Assembly: GCA_949031345.1 (NCBI GenBank) | Contig: CARNVA010000010.1 | Span: 1-64,000, forward strand | Source: an uncultured Eubacteriales bacterium | Lineage (GTDB): Bacteria > Bacillota > Clostridia > Christensenellales > UBA1242 | Reading direction: 5' to 3' | DNA length: 64,000 nucleotides | Program-made: the position numbers and the translations under genes | Notes under the pieces: generated by a model | Seen by the model: the letters and a program-made list of their open reading frames with translations, nothing else | What the model was told of the DNA's origin: nothing | Database searches by the model: none | Shown here: positions 48,619 to 61,600 of the stretch, piece by piece | Layout: each line of letters begins with the position of its first letter | Position numbering within the stretch: position 1 is the first letter of the stretch

Positions 48619-49992
48619 TTATCCCTTTCTTCCGATAAGTTGAGTATTTCCTTGCATGTCTGTTCTAAACATATAATAACGGTCGTCTTCTTTTGGCTTA
48701 TCATCTTCATCCATGTCATCAATTTCTGGATAAACAATCTTTGAATAGAAATAAATATATTCGCCATCATAGCCGCATTGACCAGAAACAAGCTCTTTTC
48801 CTTCTTCAAGAGAAAGGATTGTTTCAATTTCTTTGTTGATAGTGTTTATTCTTTTTATTGTAGAAGAATTTGAAACATAGATTTGGTCATCTTCAACAAA
48901 CAAAATGTCACTGTATTGTTCACTTGTAAGCAGGAGCGTAGAGCTTGCGTTTAATTCTTTATACATCAATGCGCCGCCGCTTGTCTTGAAGGCATAGCCG
49001 TCACCTGCTTTTTGAATTTCTTTGATAGTTGTGGCATTATAAAACTTTTGTGTTGGGCTGAAATTGCTTTCGCCATTTGCGATGCTCTTATAGTAGATTT
49101 CTTGAACACCTTCGTAGGTGTAAGAATAGAACACAACATCTCCCACTCTGCCAACAAAGTTCAAAGTAGAGCCTGTAACGCCGTTATCGAGGTCGGTTGT
49201 CTCGCCGCTTGCAAAGTCAACCGCCTTAACTGAAGTTGTGGCAATTGTTTGAGTAGGCTCTGATGCAACAGTGTAAACCACATTTTTCACGCTTGACGCT
49301 TCATCTGCAATGGCATAAGAAGTTGCTTTTTCAGCAATGGTCTTAATTTTCCCAATGCTGTTTCCAATTTTAAGTGATTTGATTGAGAAAGTATTGTTTT
49401 CTGTTGGCTCTGCAATAATATAATAATAATTATTATCGCTGCCCTTTTGAACGGTTATTGTGCTGCCTTCTCCAGTTTTGAAAGCGCTGTTTTTAACAAT
49501 TTCACTGAAGTCGTCACCATTGAATTTTACTCTGAAAAGAGAAACTCTTGTATAGTCATTTTCAAGTTGGTTTGTCTGGTGAGTATTGGCAGAAGTGAAG
49601 TAGATATATTCGCCAAGAGCAAACATATCTTGGTTTTGATAACCTACAAGTTTTCCATCATTGACTTTTTCAACTTGATTTGGGCTTGAAACAGGCTTAA
49701 GTTGGTCTGTCACCTTATCTCCAAATGTGAGATTTTGTGATTTATTAAGGCGTGAAAGATAGCCTGTCTTTGCTGCTTCACCATACTTAAAATTCTCTTC
49801 GCTTGAAGCCGTATAGCCATTTCCGAAATATACATAATCGCCAACAACAACCACTTGTCCTTGATTGTATTGAATATTTTCGAAATAGGCATCTTTTCCA
49901 TTTATTTTTACATTTGACACTGTCGCACAACCAGTCAAGAAGATTGCTGCACAGAATATTAGTGCAAATACTTTCAATATTTTCTTTTTCAT
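48619..49992 (-). CDS. Lipoprotein with beta-propeller-like repeats
   Basis: The 457-aa protein has a lipoprotein signal peptide (lipobox LTGC, Cys22). The mature part is made of repeated short beta units with recurring Y-x-Y-F / GDYVYFGNG, GEYIYFTSA, GEYIYFYSK, like DUF5050-type propeller proteins of clostridia. Probably an exported sensor or binding protein. Ends in an acidic stretch (DDMDEDDKPKEDD). AAAAGGAC precedes the ATG. Confidence 0.82.
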   Translation of the reverse strand: MKKKILKVFALIFCAAIFLTGCATVSNVKINGKDAYFENIQYNQGQVVVVGDYVYFGNGYTASSEENFKYGEAAKTGYLSRLNKSQNLTFGDKVTDQLKPVSSPNQVEKVNDGKLVGYQNQDMFALGEYIYFTSANTHQTNQLENDYTRVSLFRVKFNGDDFSEIVKNSAFKTGEGSTITVQKGSDNNYYYIIAEPTENNTFSIKSLKIGNSIGKIKTIAEKATSYAIADEASSVKNVVYTVASEPTQTIATTSVKAVDFASGETTDLDNGVTGSTLNFVGRVGDVVFYSYTYEGVQEIYYKSIANGESNFSPTQKFYNATTIKEIQKAGDGYAFKTSGGALMYKELNASSTLLLTSEQYSDILFVEDDQIYVSNSSTIKRINTINKEIETILSLEEGKELVSGQCGYDGEYIYFYSKIVYPEIDDMDEDDKPKEDDRYYMFRTDMQGNTQLIGRKG

Positions 49993-50087
49993 TGTTTGTC
50001 CTTTTAATTTTACTAAAAAATTTTACTATACTTTGGCATTTTTGTCAAATAAAATGAGCTAAAAGATTGTTGCCATTTTTCAGTCTT

Positions 50088-50795
50088 TTACTCATTTTTA
50101 AAAGATATTTCAGTTAAATTGTTTTCTACAATGTCGCAAGAGGTCAAATAATAGGGAATATCATTCTTGACATAGTGCGTTTCAAGCCCCTTTTGACCAT
50201 GCAAATGTCCATAAATCACACAGTCAACTTTATGGCTTTCGATAAGCTGGCTAAATTGGCTGTCATTGTGAAAAATATCCACTGGTGGATAATGTATCAT
50301 GCAAACAAGTTTATCCCCCTCTTGACGCAATTTTGACGCGCTCTCAAGCGTCATTTCAAGTCTTAGCACTTCACGGTCATAAATCTTTCTATCGTCATCA
50401 GAGAGTGAAGAATATCTTTCCACCCCCTTCCAACCTCTTGTGCCGCAAACCACAACACCATCAAAGCGAATTGCGTCATTTTGAATGGCGTAAAAGCCCT
50501 GTGGAAGAATTGCCCTAAGTGATGAAATAGATTTCCACCAATAGTCATGATTGCCTTTAATAATCACCTTTTTGCCCGGCAAATCTTGCAATAATTTTAG
50601 GTCTGGGACAACCTCGTCAAGCTTCATTGCCCACGACAAATCACCTGCCATAAGCACAAGGTCATCTTCACCAACTTGACTTTTCCATTGCGAAAAAATC
50701 TTGTCAAGATAGCCCTCCCAAACAGGCCCGAATATATCCATCGGCTTGTCATTATTGACTGATAGATGCAGATCACTTATTGCATAAATTTTCAT
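50088..50795 (-). CDS. Calcineurin-like metallophosphoesterase
   Basis: Metal-binding motifs are DLHL (with the preceding AISD), GDLSW, GNHDYWW and GHLHGQ, a complete two-metal centre. No signal peptide. The start at 50795 overlaps the yqeY stop by 4 nt (ATGA) and follows AAAGGA; an upstream frame opening at 50837 lies inside yqeY. Cytoplasmic phosphoesterase of unknown substrate. Confidence 0.9.
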   Translation of the reverse strand: MKIYAISDLHLSVNNDKPMDIFGPVWEGYLDKIFSQWKSQVGEDDLVLMAGDLSWAMKLDEVVPDLKLLQDLPGKKVIIKGNHDYWWKSISSLRAILPQGFYAIQNDAIRFDGVVVCGTRGWKGVERYSSLSDDDRKIYDREVLRLEMTLESASKLRQEGDKLVCMIHYPPVDIFHNDSQFSQLIESHKVDCVIYGHLHGQKGLETHYVKNDIPYYLTSCDIVENNLTEISFKNE

Positions 50796-51217
50796 TGCAA
50801 TCCTTTTAAAATCTCTTGCACCTTTCTCATATCGCAAAGACCAGCATAGTTTGCTTTAAAGTGTTTCATAACGCTTGGAACGCTTTTGTCATCAAGTGCA
50901 AGAATGGCATTTTTGATTTCTTCATCACTCATCATCTTTGGAAGGTATTTTTCTGCAATTGTCATTTGAGTGGTGATATTTTTCACTTCTTCTTCATTGC
51001 CAACCTTTTCATAACCCTCTTTTTCGTCAGAAAGCTCTTTTATAGTCTTTTGTAAAATAGAAAAAACATCTCCATCAACAAGCGCTTCACCCTTTTCACG
51101 CTTTCTTATTTCTTCAAGTTTGATTTTGTTGAGAAGCACAGAATAGAAACTTCTTGCAACAGTGTCCTTATCTTTCATAGCCTGAACATTTGCTTTTTTT
51201 ATTTCATCATAAATCAT
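50792..51217 (-). CDS. yqeY: GatB/YqeY-domain protein
   Basis: 141-aa YqeY, resembling the tail domain of the GatB amidotransferase subunit. Landmarks are IKKANVQAMKDKDTVARSF, YLPKMMSDEEI and MKHFKANYAGLCDM near the end. It is often encoded near tRNA or ribosome-related genes, with a suspected tRNA-binding role. The phosphoesterase gene overlaps its end by 4 nt. Confidence 0.92.
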   Translation of the reverse strand: MIYDEIKKANVQAMKDKDTVARSFYSVLLNKIKLEEIRKREKGEALVDGDVFSILQKTIKELSDEKEGYEKVGNEEEVKNITTQMTIAEKYLPKMMSDEEIKNAILALDDKSVPSVMKHFKANYAGLCDMRKVQEILKGLQ

Positions 51218-51341
51218 ATTTCACCTCATTTTTATATTTGTCTGCTCTTTTTGCGCAAACAACTTTTCTAAAACATTATAATTCAATTGCCAACAAATGT
51301 CAAAATATTTGAAGCCCTTGATAAAAAATTAAAAAATATGC

Positions 51342-51370
51342 TTGACATCTTTTGGCAAAATATGTATAAT
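51342..51370 (+). promoter_or_regulatory. Consensus promoter of tRNA-Met
   Basis: TTGACA (51342-51347), 17-nt spacer, TATAAT (51365-51370), perfect at both hexamers. Confidence 0.9.
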
Positions 51371-51384
51371 TTAAAAGGTAATAT

Positions 51385-51461
51385 GGCAGCATAGCTCAGC
51401 TGGCTAGAGCGCACGATTCATACTCGTGAGGTCACAGGTTCGATCCCCGTTGCTGCTACCA
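51385..51461 (+). tRNA. tRNA-Met (CAT), elongator type, CCA encoded
   Basis: Anticodon stem CACGA / TCGTG encloses TTCATAC, so anticodon CAT. The stem lacks the three G-C pairs of initiators. The acceptor GGCAGCA pairs with TGCTGCT apart from a G.T at the end, followed by ACCA. The T arm ACAGG-TTCGATC-CCCGT has one A-C mismatch like E. coli elongator tRNA-Met. A tRNA-Ile2 with modified CAT cannot be fully excluded. Confidence 0.93.
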
Positions 51462-51462
51462 A

Positions 51463-51494
51463 AGAAAGCCCTCATAATTTTGAGGACTTTTTTG
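51463..51494 (+). terminator. Terminator after tRNA-Met
   Basis: CCTCA / TGAGG stem within AG..CT, followed by six Ts, directly behind the CCA. Confidence 0.85.
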
Positions 51495-51646
51495 TTTAAA
51501 TTTTTTAAGAATATTTATCAAATTCAAATCAAAACCTTTATTATATAAAGTCATAATATAAATAATATAAAATAATAGATATATATATTTATTATTTTTT
51601 TTAACAAGGTTTATTTTATACTTCATTTAAGCAGCATCAAAAAAAT

Positions 51647-52597
51647 TTAATTGCGTTTTTTATTAGATTTCTTTTTTTGTTTAATTGTATTTTTGTTGTT
51701 TCTCAAGTTTTGGTCAATATTTTTCTCTTTATTCTTTTTTTTCAAGACAACTGACAAGATTGCTATTGCACAAACTGAAAGTGGTAGGAAGGTGGCAAGG
51801 AATATCCACCAGCCTCGATATATAAAAGTCAACGAAAGCGAAAGTGTGTTTAGGTCGCAAAGGTTGTCATCTTCCACCACCCATAAATGATTATAATTTC
51901 TGTCAATGCCTCTAAAAACAAAGTTTGCATTCGATTTTAATCTTGAAAGAGGCGTGGAATAATTATAAACATAGCATGGCCTATAATCTTCTTTTAAGCT
52001 TGCCTCAAAAGACAAACCTTTCGCTGCTGCAAGGTAGCGATTTTTATACACCTTGCCAATCATAATCTCTTCTTCTTGAATTTTTGTCTTGCTTGAGAAA
52101 GGAAACAAGCCATTGCTGACTGACCTTTTATAGAAAATATTACCATTTTGACTTGGTTTCTTATCATCTGCTGGATCTTTTTTGTGATAATAATTCCATG
52201 CACCCGCACTTGTAAAATATATATCAAAGCCAATGGTGTCATTGTTTTCATTATAAGTCACTTCACTTAAAATCACGCCTTGATTTATTTTGTATTCATC
52301 ACAGGGGTTTGAAATAAAAGTGAGTGCAAAGCCAAATAAAAATTCATTTCTTATCTCACTTACCTGCTTAATCAAATTTCGTCTAAAATCCAATTCTTCT
52401 TTCAACGATAGCGCCATGCCGTTTATTTTTTTATTATTTAAAGAAAACCTCATTGACTGAGCAATTTTTCCATCAGAGCGTTCTTCAAGGGCAAGCATAA
52501 TATAATCATCACCTATTGTAATTTCACCAGTCTGACCGCACCCAGCAAAAAAAGATAATGAGAAAATCAATATAAAAACCAAAAATATCTTTTTCAT
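51647..52597 (-). CDS. Membrane-anchored lipoprotein, 316 aa
   Basis: Lipoprotein signal (lipobox FAGC, Cys20), a 240-residue exported part rich in Tyr and Asn, then a helix (about 262-285) and a strongly basic, Asn/Lys-rich cytoplasmic tail. This gives two anchors to one membrane. It lies 65 nt downstream of the giant lipoprotein gene with no terminator between, so the two may be cotranscribed. No ribosome binding site is evident. Family not recognised. Confidence 0.75.
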   Translation of the reverse strand: MKKIFLVFILIFSLSFFAGCGQTGEITIGDDYIMLALEERSDGKIAQSMRFSLNNKKINGMALSLKEELDFRRNLIKQVSEIRNEFLFGFALTFISNPCDEYKINQGVILSEVTYNENNDTIGFDIYFTSAGAWNYYHKKDPADDKKPSQNGNIFYKRSVSNGLFPFSSKTKIQEEEIMIGKVYKNRYLAAAKGLSFEASLKEDYRPCYVYNYSTPLSRLKSNANFVFRGIDRNYNHLWVVEDDNLCDLNTLSLSLTFIYRGWWIFLATFLPLSVCAIAILSVVLKKKNKEKNIDQNLRNNKNTIKQKKKSNKKRN

Positions 52598-52662
52598 ATA
52601 ATAATCTATGTTGAAGTGATTTTTTTATGATTTTATAAAGATCAACTCATCATCTTTTTTTT

Positions 52663-55600
52663 CTATTGAATATAAGCTGTAAAGCCGCTTTCAGTTTGAC
52701 GCACCTTAAGCACTTTTCCATCTTTGCAAGTAATATCATCAACTTGAATTTCACTTGAGTCAACGCCAGAGCCCGAATTATTTGAAGCATATATTTTGCC
52801 CTTTATAATTGGGTTTGATTGACTGCTGCTGATGATTGGCTGACCAGAAACTGTTTCAACCAAAGTATTCAAAATTCCGCTTACCACTTGATAAGCAACT
52901 CCACTCTTATAGAAGTTTGCTTTTGAAGAAGTGGTTTGCATTCTTCCATTATTGTAAAGATATTCAAGTGTTCCGTTTATGCTTGTGATAGTTATGCCAG
53001 CGTAATAACCTGTTGGAACAATCTCACTGGTTGTCGTTGAAAGTTTAAAGTTTGCATCATTTCCACAAAGTGAAATAGTTGCAACATTTGCAAGTGAAAT
53101 TCCTGCCATATAAACCGTGGTATTGTTGACTGAAACTCGAATTTCTTTGTCTCCTCTGTTTCGACAGTTTGAAATCTCGCCCTTGCTTTCCCTTTCGCCA
53201 GTATCAATGCCATTGAATAACGCAATTCCACCATAGCCAAATTCCAGCTTAAGCTGTTGTTGCATGTTGTAATTAAATTCGCTGAAGTTTGTGCAGTATT
53301 GCACCTTTCCATAGTTTACGCCTGTCACTCCACCAACAAAAACAATATTGGCACTGCCCTTTCCTTTAAGGTTTATATTGAAAGGCACTTTGTCATTGCC
53401 AACTGACTGATTGACATTCACATTTCGAATTGTACCATAGTTTAAAGCACAAATTGGGGCGTAGATTATGCTTGAGTTATCAAGCTCTTCATTATTCACT
53501 TGATAGTTTATTCCCAAGTTTTCAACAACCGCATCATAAGAAATTGCTCGGAACAGTGCTGAATAACTTGTGAAGGTCTTATTTGTCATAACAGTAAAGT
53601 TGATTGGACTTTCAAGTTCAACAGTCTTAGAAAGGTTTAAATTTATTTTGAAACCATCTCCGTCAAGATGAGCATAAAACTCATCAATCCAAGCCTTATC
53701 TTTGCCATTTTCGGTTGTCACAAATTCATTTAAATCAACTGTGATATTGCTGCCCAGTCTGAAATATGCACCTTCGTTATTTCTAAGTGCAATGTTTTTG
53801 AAATCTGCATCACTATTTATGATATATGGCGAGTCTGCACTTCCATTTCCACTTGCAAACAAATAATAAGTAAACGCTTTTGCTTCATATACCATTTCTT
53901 CACTGAAAATGAAGAGTGAATTGTTTTCATCATCTATCAATCTTGCCTTAATAGTGAAGGCATTTTCTAGGATTGTTCCATTACTGTTTTTAGGACAATA
54001 ATAATTGTCGCTTACAAAGGCAGTTTCTTCCTTGCCGCTTACCGAAACTTTGACATAATAGCCATAGATGTTTGAATTATCTTCTGGCCAAGCCCACTCA
54101 AAACGCTTGAGTCTGTCATTCCAGCTAATTTCCAAGCCGTCATTTGAGGTATTGGTTGTATTTAGCACCTCTCTGTCACTGCTCAGCAGCTTTTTAAGGT
54201 TAAGCTGAGTGCTGCTTTGTGCATCTTGAGCTTGGAAACTTACGCTTATTGCGTCATCAGGAATTTCCAATATCATCGAGTAAGCATTGTTTGTAAATAC
54301 AAATTCTCTGTCGCCATCTGCAGTAGTCACTGTTGCAACGAGTTTATATAAATCTTTTCTGTCTTGAATTGAGATGTTTTGGAAATATTTTGAGAAATCA
54401 ATGCCTGTATTGCCATTTATGAGCACCACATCATAATATTTATCTTGAATTTTTGCAAGCTTATAAATATCGCTTATTACCAGCGGAGCTGAAATAATGG
54501 CATTGTTTCCTTGGCTGTCTTCGCCATAGACATAAACTTTTACTGTAAATGTACCATTTGCATCATTCAACTGCCCGTCATCTAAGGCAAAGCTTGCAAA
54601 TATCAAATCAGACTCATTTGAAGCTGTTGTCGTATAGAATGTATAATTCCCCTTAAGCTCCAATTGCTTATCATTGCCACCAGAACGATATTCGGCCACG
54701 ATAGAAAGTCTTTGCGCGATTTTCTCATGATTTTCACCGTCAAGGACGCTGTCACCAGAAGGGATAAAGGATGGTCTGTCAATTACAAAGGTTATCGCAC
54801 CATTTTTTACACCTACATTGTTTTGAGCAAGCGTTGGAGTTTTTGCCCTTGAAACATAGTTGTTTGTGCTTGCAACCATGCTCTTAAGTGCAAATGCGCC
54901 GTCACTGGCAAATTTAACGCCATTATCAATATGGAAAATATCACCTTCAATGGTCTTTATAGTTAACGCTGATGCGCTTTCCGCCCTCTTTCCTGCAATG
55001 ATATTCACATAAAATTTGTAATATGAATATGCTGCGTCAATGATTTGACCTTTTACCGCTTGAATTGTTTCTTCTGCATTTCTCACGCTGTAAATTGTCT
55101 CTTCACGACTTAATAAATAGTTGTTTTGATTGAAATTATCTTTGATGTAATATTCGATTTTAATTTCATAGAGAAGCTCACCTTCTTCCAGCCCTTCCAA
55201 TTCTTCCAAGCTTTCTATTTGAAGGTTTCCCTTTTCAATTTGAATGCTGTCTACCCTGTCAAGCATTCTTGCATTTACTTGAGTGAATGCCGAAGAAAGC
55301 ACCGGTCTTTGTTTTTTAGTCGCCTTTGCATTATCAGGGTCAGGCACTTCCATATCTATGTTTGATGGAACAAACTCAAGTTTATATTCAGCATTGAGTA
55401 TTTCGCCTTCCTCAGTCTGCCCAATTTTAAACTCACCGCTGTTTCCACTTAAATATGCCTTATATTGACTTGCCGTCAATTCAGAGTTGTAAAGCACATC
55501 TCCGTTCGCCTTTAAAAGACCTGCAATATAAAGTGGCACAGATTGGTTTCCAACAAATTCGCTTTGATAATAGAAGCCCTTGTCGTCACCATTATATTCA

Positions 55601-58600
55601 TCACTAAGGCTGACATCATTACCCATGAAATATTTCAATGCACCGCTTGCCTCTGAAGCACTTGTATTTGTAGGACTATAAGAAATCGCAATTCCGCCAT
55701 TTTTAATCTCTAATACAGGCGCTGAAAGCTTGTAAATATCTTTAATTTCATAAGTAGAGCTTTCAACATTCAAGGTATTTGAAGTATAAGAGCCATTTAT
55801 TGACAGCACGAGATAATCATAATATCCATGCTCTGTCAGATTGATGACTGCACGCTTATTTTCAAAACGCACCATCTTGCTTGTCACAGAAGAGCCGCGT
55901 TTTTTGTATCTTACATAAAGCTCAATTGACTCGCTGTTTTCGGTATCAACCACAAACTGTCCGTCAATGAAGTGAATTGAATCACTCTTAAGGTCAAGAT
56001 AGCGCAAATTAAATCTTCCGCTCTTGCCATTGACTACAAAGCCATTGTCTTGGTTGTAAGCCAATATATCTGCGACATACATTGTATTGATTTTAATTTC
56101 ATCACCTTCTCGCTTATTCTCAAGTTTGTCAAACTCTTGGCGAAGAAGGGTCATATTTAGCTTAAACTTTGGCACTCCGCCAATGCTTTCATCCATGCTT
56201 GTCACAACATCAGCAAGCTCTTGCTCGCCATACATAAGTGACCACTTTGCCCCTATTTCATCATATAAAATGATAAAATCAAGGGTTTTTGCTCTTAGGT
56301 TGTTTTTGTCAAACTCAGCCTTCTCGCGAAGTTGAAGTTTATATTTAAGCGCTGTAATTTCTGTGTATGCGAAGTTTCCGTCTTCTCCTGCCTCGTCTGA
56401 AACTTTCACTCTAGTTGGAGATGGAGATACATAAACCATATAATTTTCTTTGCTTGGCTTATAACTTCCCTCTTCGCTCAACACCGTTTCTGTGCCAAGC
56501 ACCACTTCTGGCGCAGGAGAAACATAAATCCTCACACCTTCTGATGAAGCAGATTCAATATTGTTTGCATAAGTAGCTTGACTGAGACTTAGTTTATATT
56601 CGCCAGCTGGAATATTTCTGCCAAAGTCATCAAATAGGAATGCATTATCCGCAAGCCCTCTTGGAGAAAGCAACATATTGCTTATCATGTTGTTGACTGC
56701 GTTGGCATACTCGTTTCCTACAAGTTTGGTTTGATAATTTGCAAGCAAGTCAAAATATGACCTTGTAGTTTGACCTTCAACCAGCATATTTGTATAGTCA
56801 GCATTATTAACTTCTATTTCTATGTCAGGGAAAAGGTTATAACCAGGCATTGACACACTATAAAATTCATTTGTCTCGCCGCCATTTTTAATTCTTTTCA
56901 GATTGAGTGTAACATTATAATATCTGAAAAATCCTGCGTAGAAGTAATAAGGTGTGTTGTAAATTGAATTTATTGCCACCTCATAATAAGGTGTTGCAGG
57001 TTTTTCCACTCCAAAGAAATCTTCAATGTCTTTAAAGAATTTTGACTCTCTAAACTTTTGTTCTTGGAATACAACCTTTCCATTTTTGACTTCAATTCCA
57101 AGTGGCTTATCAAATTGAAGGGTAAAAATTTTTTGTTTTGACTTATTTGAAGCCAAGATATTATTTTCATAACTGATTGCAGTCACGAAAATCTGATAAT
57201 TTATATTCGTATTAAGTGCTGCCGATCTTAAATCATAGTTTGTGGCAGTTGTTTCAACTTTCAATGCCACCTCACCAGTTTTCTCTGATACAAATTCTAT
57301 GATGAACGATGTTGCCCTTATATCACTATATTGTTTTTCAACATCTTCAAGTGTCCAATTGAATCTCAAGAAATTGTTGGCTATGCTCATATCAGTATCG
57401 TTTTGAGAAACTGCATTCAATTTATAAATATCATAAACTGTGCTTCCATATTGATAGAACGCCCCGTCACTATCTTTTCCAATTCTGGCCACTTCAATAT
57501 TTACATCTCCATAAGGCACCTGCGCTAAAACATCATTTAAGCAGATTGCAAAGACCTTTGTGAAGGTATAATCTGAAAGCTCGCCCATGTCGTCTGGAAT
57601 TATTCCTTCTGACTTTGTAAAGAAGCTGTGCTTGCCAGCGTTATCTTTTGCCCAATAACCTGCAACATCATCAGCTGCAAGGAAAATTTCTGTGTCTTGT
57701 TTTGTAATTGTTTGCTCTTCATCATTTATTTGGAATGCGTTGAAAACAACTCTAAACGCAATTGTTTCAATGCTGTCGGTATCATAAGAGAATACAATAT
57801 AATCCTTATCCTTTTCATCTACGCGCAATAATTGTGACAATGAGTCAAGGATATAATTAAATTCAAGTTTTTCATAGTTTGACTTGATTGACTCTTCTCG
57901 TCTTACTGCAAACTCAAAAGTTTCATTGCTTGCAGGAATTGACGCCGTTGCACCAAAGTGTTGAAGAAGTTTAAGCATTGAAATGTAAAATTTGTTTTCA
58001 ATTTCTTTATCTTGAACAACATCAAAGTCTTTGACAACATCGCCTCTTTTGGCAGTGAAAATCACACCTTCCATGTCATCCATAAAGATTGTAAAACATA
58101 TTCTGCCAAGCTGGTCAATCTCGATTTTCTCAATCCCTTTGAGTTTATAACCGTTTTCAAAATTGAAAGTATCATTTGCTGGCAAAATTACACTATTTTC
58201 ATCATAAGTCAAAATCTTGATGGTATAAGCGCCATATTTATTAAGCAACAAGTCTTCGCTTACAAGATTGAGCGTTTTTTCTTCTGTCAATTTTCTTTCA
58301 AACTTTTCGCCATCAGCGGTTGTGATTTCAACAATATAACTTCCGCCAGTTTGTTCATCTAAAATGGTAAGCAGACCATCACCGTCCACCACAGCCTCTT
58401 TAGTCTGTGCAAACTTTCTTATTGAAAGCTGAGAAATTTCACTGCTTATAGATTGCGCTTTCTTAACTTGAATTTGCACATCAATGGTGCCCGCATCAAA
58501 GTTTTTAAGGATGAGGTTTGAAAGAGTAAGAGTATATTTCCCATCTTTGTTTATAAAGCTGTAAAGTATATTTGTGTATGGTGCGGTCAAATTCATTTCA

Positions 58601-61600
58601 ATCGGGTCTTTTCCGCCACCAATCTTGACATTAAAGGAAATTCCGCTTAAATCTTTCCATTTGTCTGAGAAAGCTATCTCAAGCACACTTCCCTGTTTTC
58701 TTTCAATTTCTGTTGAAGCTGAAAGATTTTCAACAACTGTCACAGTGATATCATCAATTTCTGCAAGTTTGATTGTAGAAATTGCAATCTCTTCTGTTTT
58801 ACCATAATATCCTATGCTTGTTTCACTTATCACATCAAGATTATATGGGCTATCTATTGCTGCCATAACCTTGATTGAAACATCTCCGCCAAGCTTGCTG
58901 CCAAGCAAAGTTTCAATTTCATCAAGAGTCAAGCTTGTTTTGTCTTTAAATGAAAGTGTTTTATTAAGTGCGCCGCTTTTAACATTGACAAGATATGAAA
59001 GTGGGTTTAAATTGTTTCCTGCCATATCAGCAGCAAGCTCTGTCCAAGTAATTTGACTGGCTTCTATCGCTGCGACAAACTCACAAGAGGCAAGGTCAAT
59101 AAGGGTGAGATTTATTGCTTGAGAGTCAATATAATAATTTATTTCGCCCTCATTTTTTGCTTTTACAACTATGTTGAAACGATTGTCGTTAAACTGACCT
59201 GGTTTGAATGAAGCTACACTTTCGCCATGCACAAAGCTGACATTTTCGTTGCTTCCATTTACAAGCACGCTTTCAATATTTGCTGTATCATCATTGAAAG
59301 TAATAGAGGCAACATAATCTTCACCATTCTTTGCCAAGGCAACTTTTTCAGGCTTTGCAAGTTGTTTTACATAGATTGGACTTGAAAGCTCTGACTCAAG
59401 CATTGAAGGATGAGTGGCCTTTAAAGTAATCTTTCTCTTTCTTGCAAGCTGCGATAGTGCGTTTTCAAAAGAATATTGCCCGCCAGAATATCCGCCTTGA
59501 TATAAAATGTCGTCAAGATAGATTTCATACAATGAGCCAACCTCTTGCACCTGCCAAGCAAGCGTTTTAAGGCTTGGATTGAAAGTTAAAACAGGTTTGT
59601 CAAGTTTATTGAGAGGCAGTGTTGTTCCGCCATAGATTGTGCTTGCTTTTGTTGATGAAAGATAATAGATACCATCTTTCATTGAATTTGCATAAGAGAT
59701 AAATTCAATTTCAATTCCTTCAGCCTGCCTATATGCTGAATAAAATGCGCTGTCATTCTTGCATAGGTCATTGATTTTTGTTTGTATATCAAACTCGTTT
59801 CCATTGGCGTCAATAGTGAAACGCTTTGAATAATCAGAAGTGTTTGAATTTTTCAATATGATAGAGATTTGGTGACTTTCTATATTTGAGTCTTGATTTG
59901 TCCAGCTCAGTTTTCCATAAGAATACTTAAGTGAGGTGGCGGCTTTGATTCTATTAAATTCCACCACACGCTCATGACTGCTGATAAAACCATCTTCTGC
60001 ACTAGCAATCATGGTCATTCCAAGAGCAAACTCTGTGCCAAATCTTGTTTTATCACTCATGTCAAGGCTGTATTTTTCGCCTTCAATCAACTCACCATTC
60101 AACTTGAATGCAACATGGTCAGAGCCATTTTGAATGTTTACTTTAAGCTTATGCCCAACTATCTCATCAAAGACTGTAATAATATCTTCAACTGAAATTT
60201 CTGGAGCAGCAAGCCTTGCCACATTTAAAATATATTCTTGAGAATCAAGATAGATATTTGGGTCATAAAGCTTTCCACCACAAGCCACAACTTTTATTTC
60301 ATGACTGCCTTCTTCAGCAAAATCGCTTGCAAAAATATAGGTTATCTCTTCCTTAATCTCACTTAAATTTATGTTGCCGTCAAGATTTCCATCAACATAA
60401 ATCTTATATTCACTTGCGCTATCAACTGTTGAGATGTTGAGTTTATAAACATTTCCCTCTTGAACAAACTTTGCAGACGGCATTTCAATGTCTTTGGTCA
60501 CTTTGAAATTTACACGCTTTACATTAACACTGCTGAAAAAGTCAGAATCTAAATATTGATTGAAATCAACAGACTTTGATGTAATGGCAATCACATAATA
60601 TCCTTCATCAAGAGTTTTGCTGATTTGTGTGTGTGAGATATCGCTTTCTTCAAGCACGGGCTCGCCACTTGCTAAATAATCTTTGTCTGTTTTATAAATT
60701 ATATAATCATACAGGCAGTCAATTCCTTCAAGTCCCAGCCATTTAAAGTCTCCATTTTGTTGCTCCAAAACTGGCTCAACCAAAGGAAGAATTTTCAATG
60801 TTTTTTGATTTACTGAGCGAAGAGAATGCTCGACCTCTTCGATTTTAATTCCACACGCTATTTCAATGTTATATTCATCACCATTTGGTGCATAAGCACT
60901 TAAAGGCGAAACTGGGCTTAGCAAAATTTTATTACCAAGATCAATATAAGTGCTTTTGACAAGTGTGCCATTTATGTAAAGATAATAGAAATTTGCTTGA
61001 GGCACTTTGTCAAATTCAAATTGAGAATTTTCTGTTTCAAAGTTATGCTTAATCTCCCCCAGCCTTCCAAGCTTGTAAAAATCAAAACTGAAATAGTCTG
61101 AGTCAACCACAATGTTGGAAGCCATCTCGCCCAAACTAAATTCTTTAACTCCATTTTGACTGCTTTCATCAGCTGTTGGAAGTGCTTTAATCAGAAGATT
61201 ATATTCGCCCACTTCAATAGAAGAAAGGTCAATTCGATGTTCAAGCCCATTTTGAGTGCTGTAAAGCTCGCTTTTTTCACCATAAGAGATAAAATAATTT
61301 GTTATGTAGTCGTTCTCTTCAAAATTAAGCACCATTTCATTGCCATCGAAGGTCACTTCTACATTTGGCTTTTCAAGTTTTGCAACATAAACTTTATTTG
61401 AAATTTTGCTGGAAATATAAAACTCGCCATCTTTGTTTCCTCCAAGTGCAATAAGCTCCACTCCATAAATGCCTTTTTCAAAGCCCTCTAAATTATCAAA
61501 AAATGTTCCTTTCTCGTTTTCGACTTTGAATAACTTTTCAACTTCTGTCTCAACATTTTTTGCCTTAATCAAAAATGAAGTTGCTTCTTCAATTGTGTTT

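Noticed and set aside
51385..51461. Initiator tRNA-fMet
   Set aside because: The anticodon stem lacks the three consecutive G-C pairs and the acceptor end is not C-A mismatched as in initiators.
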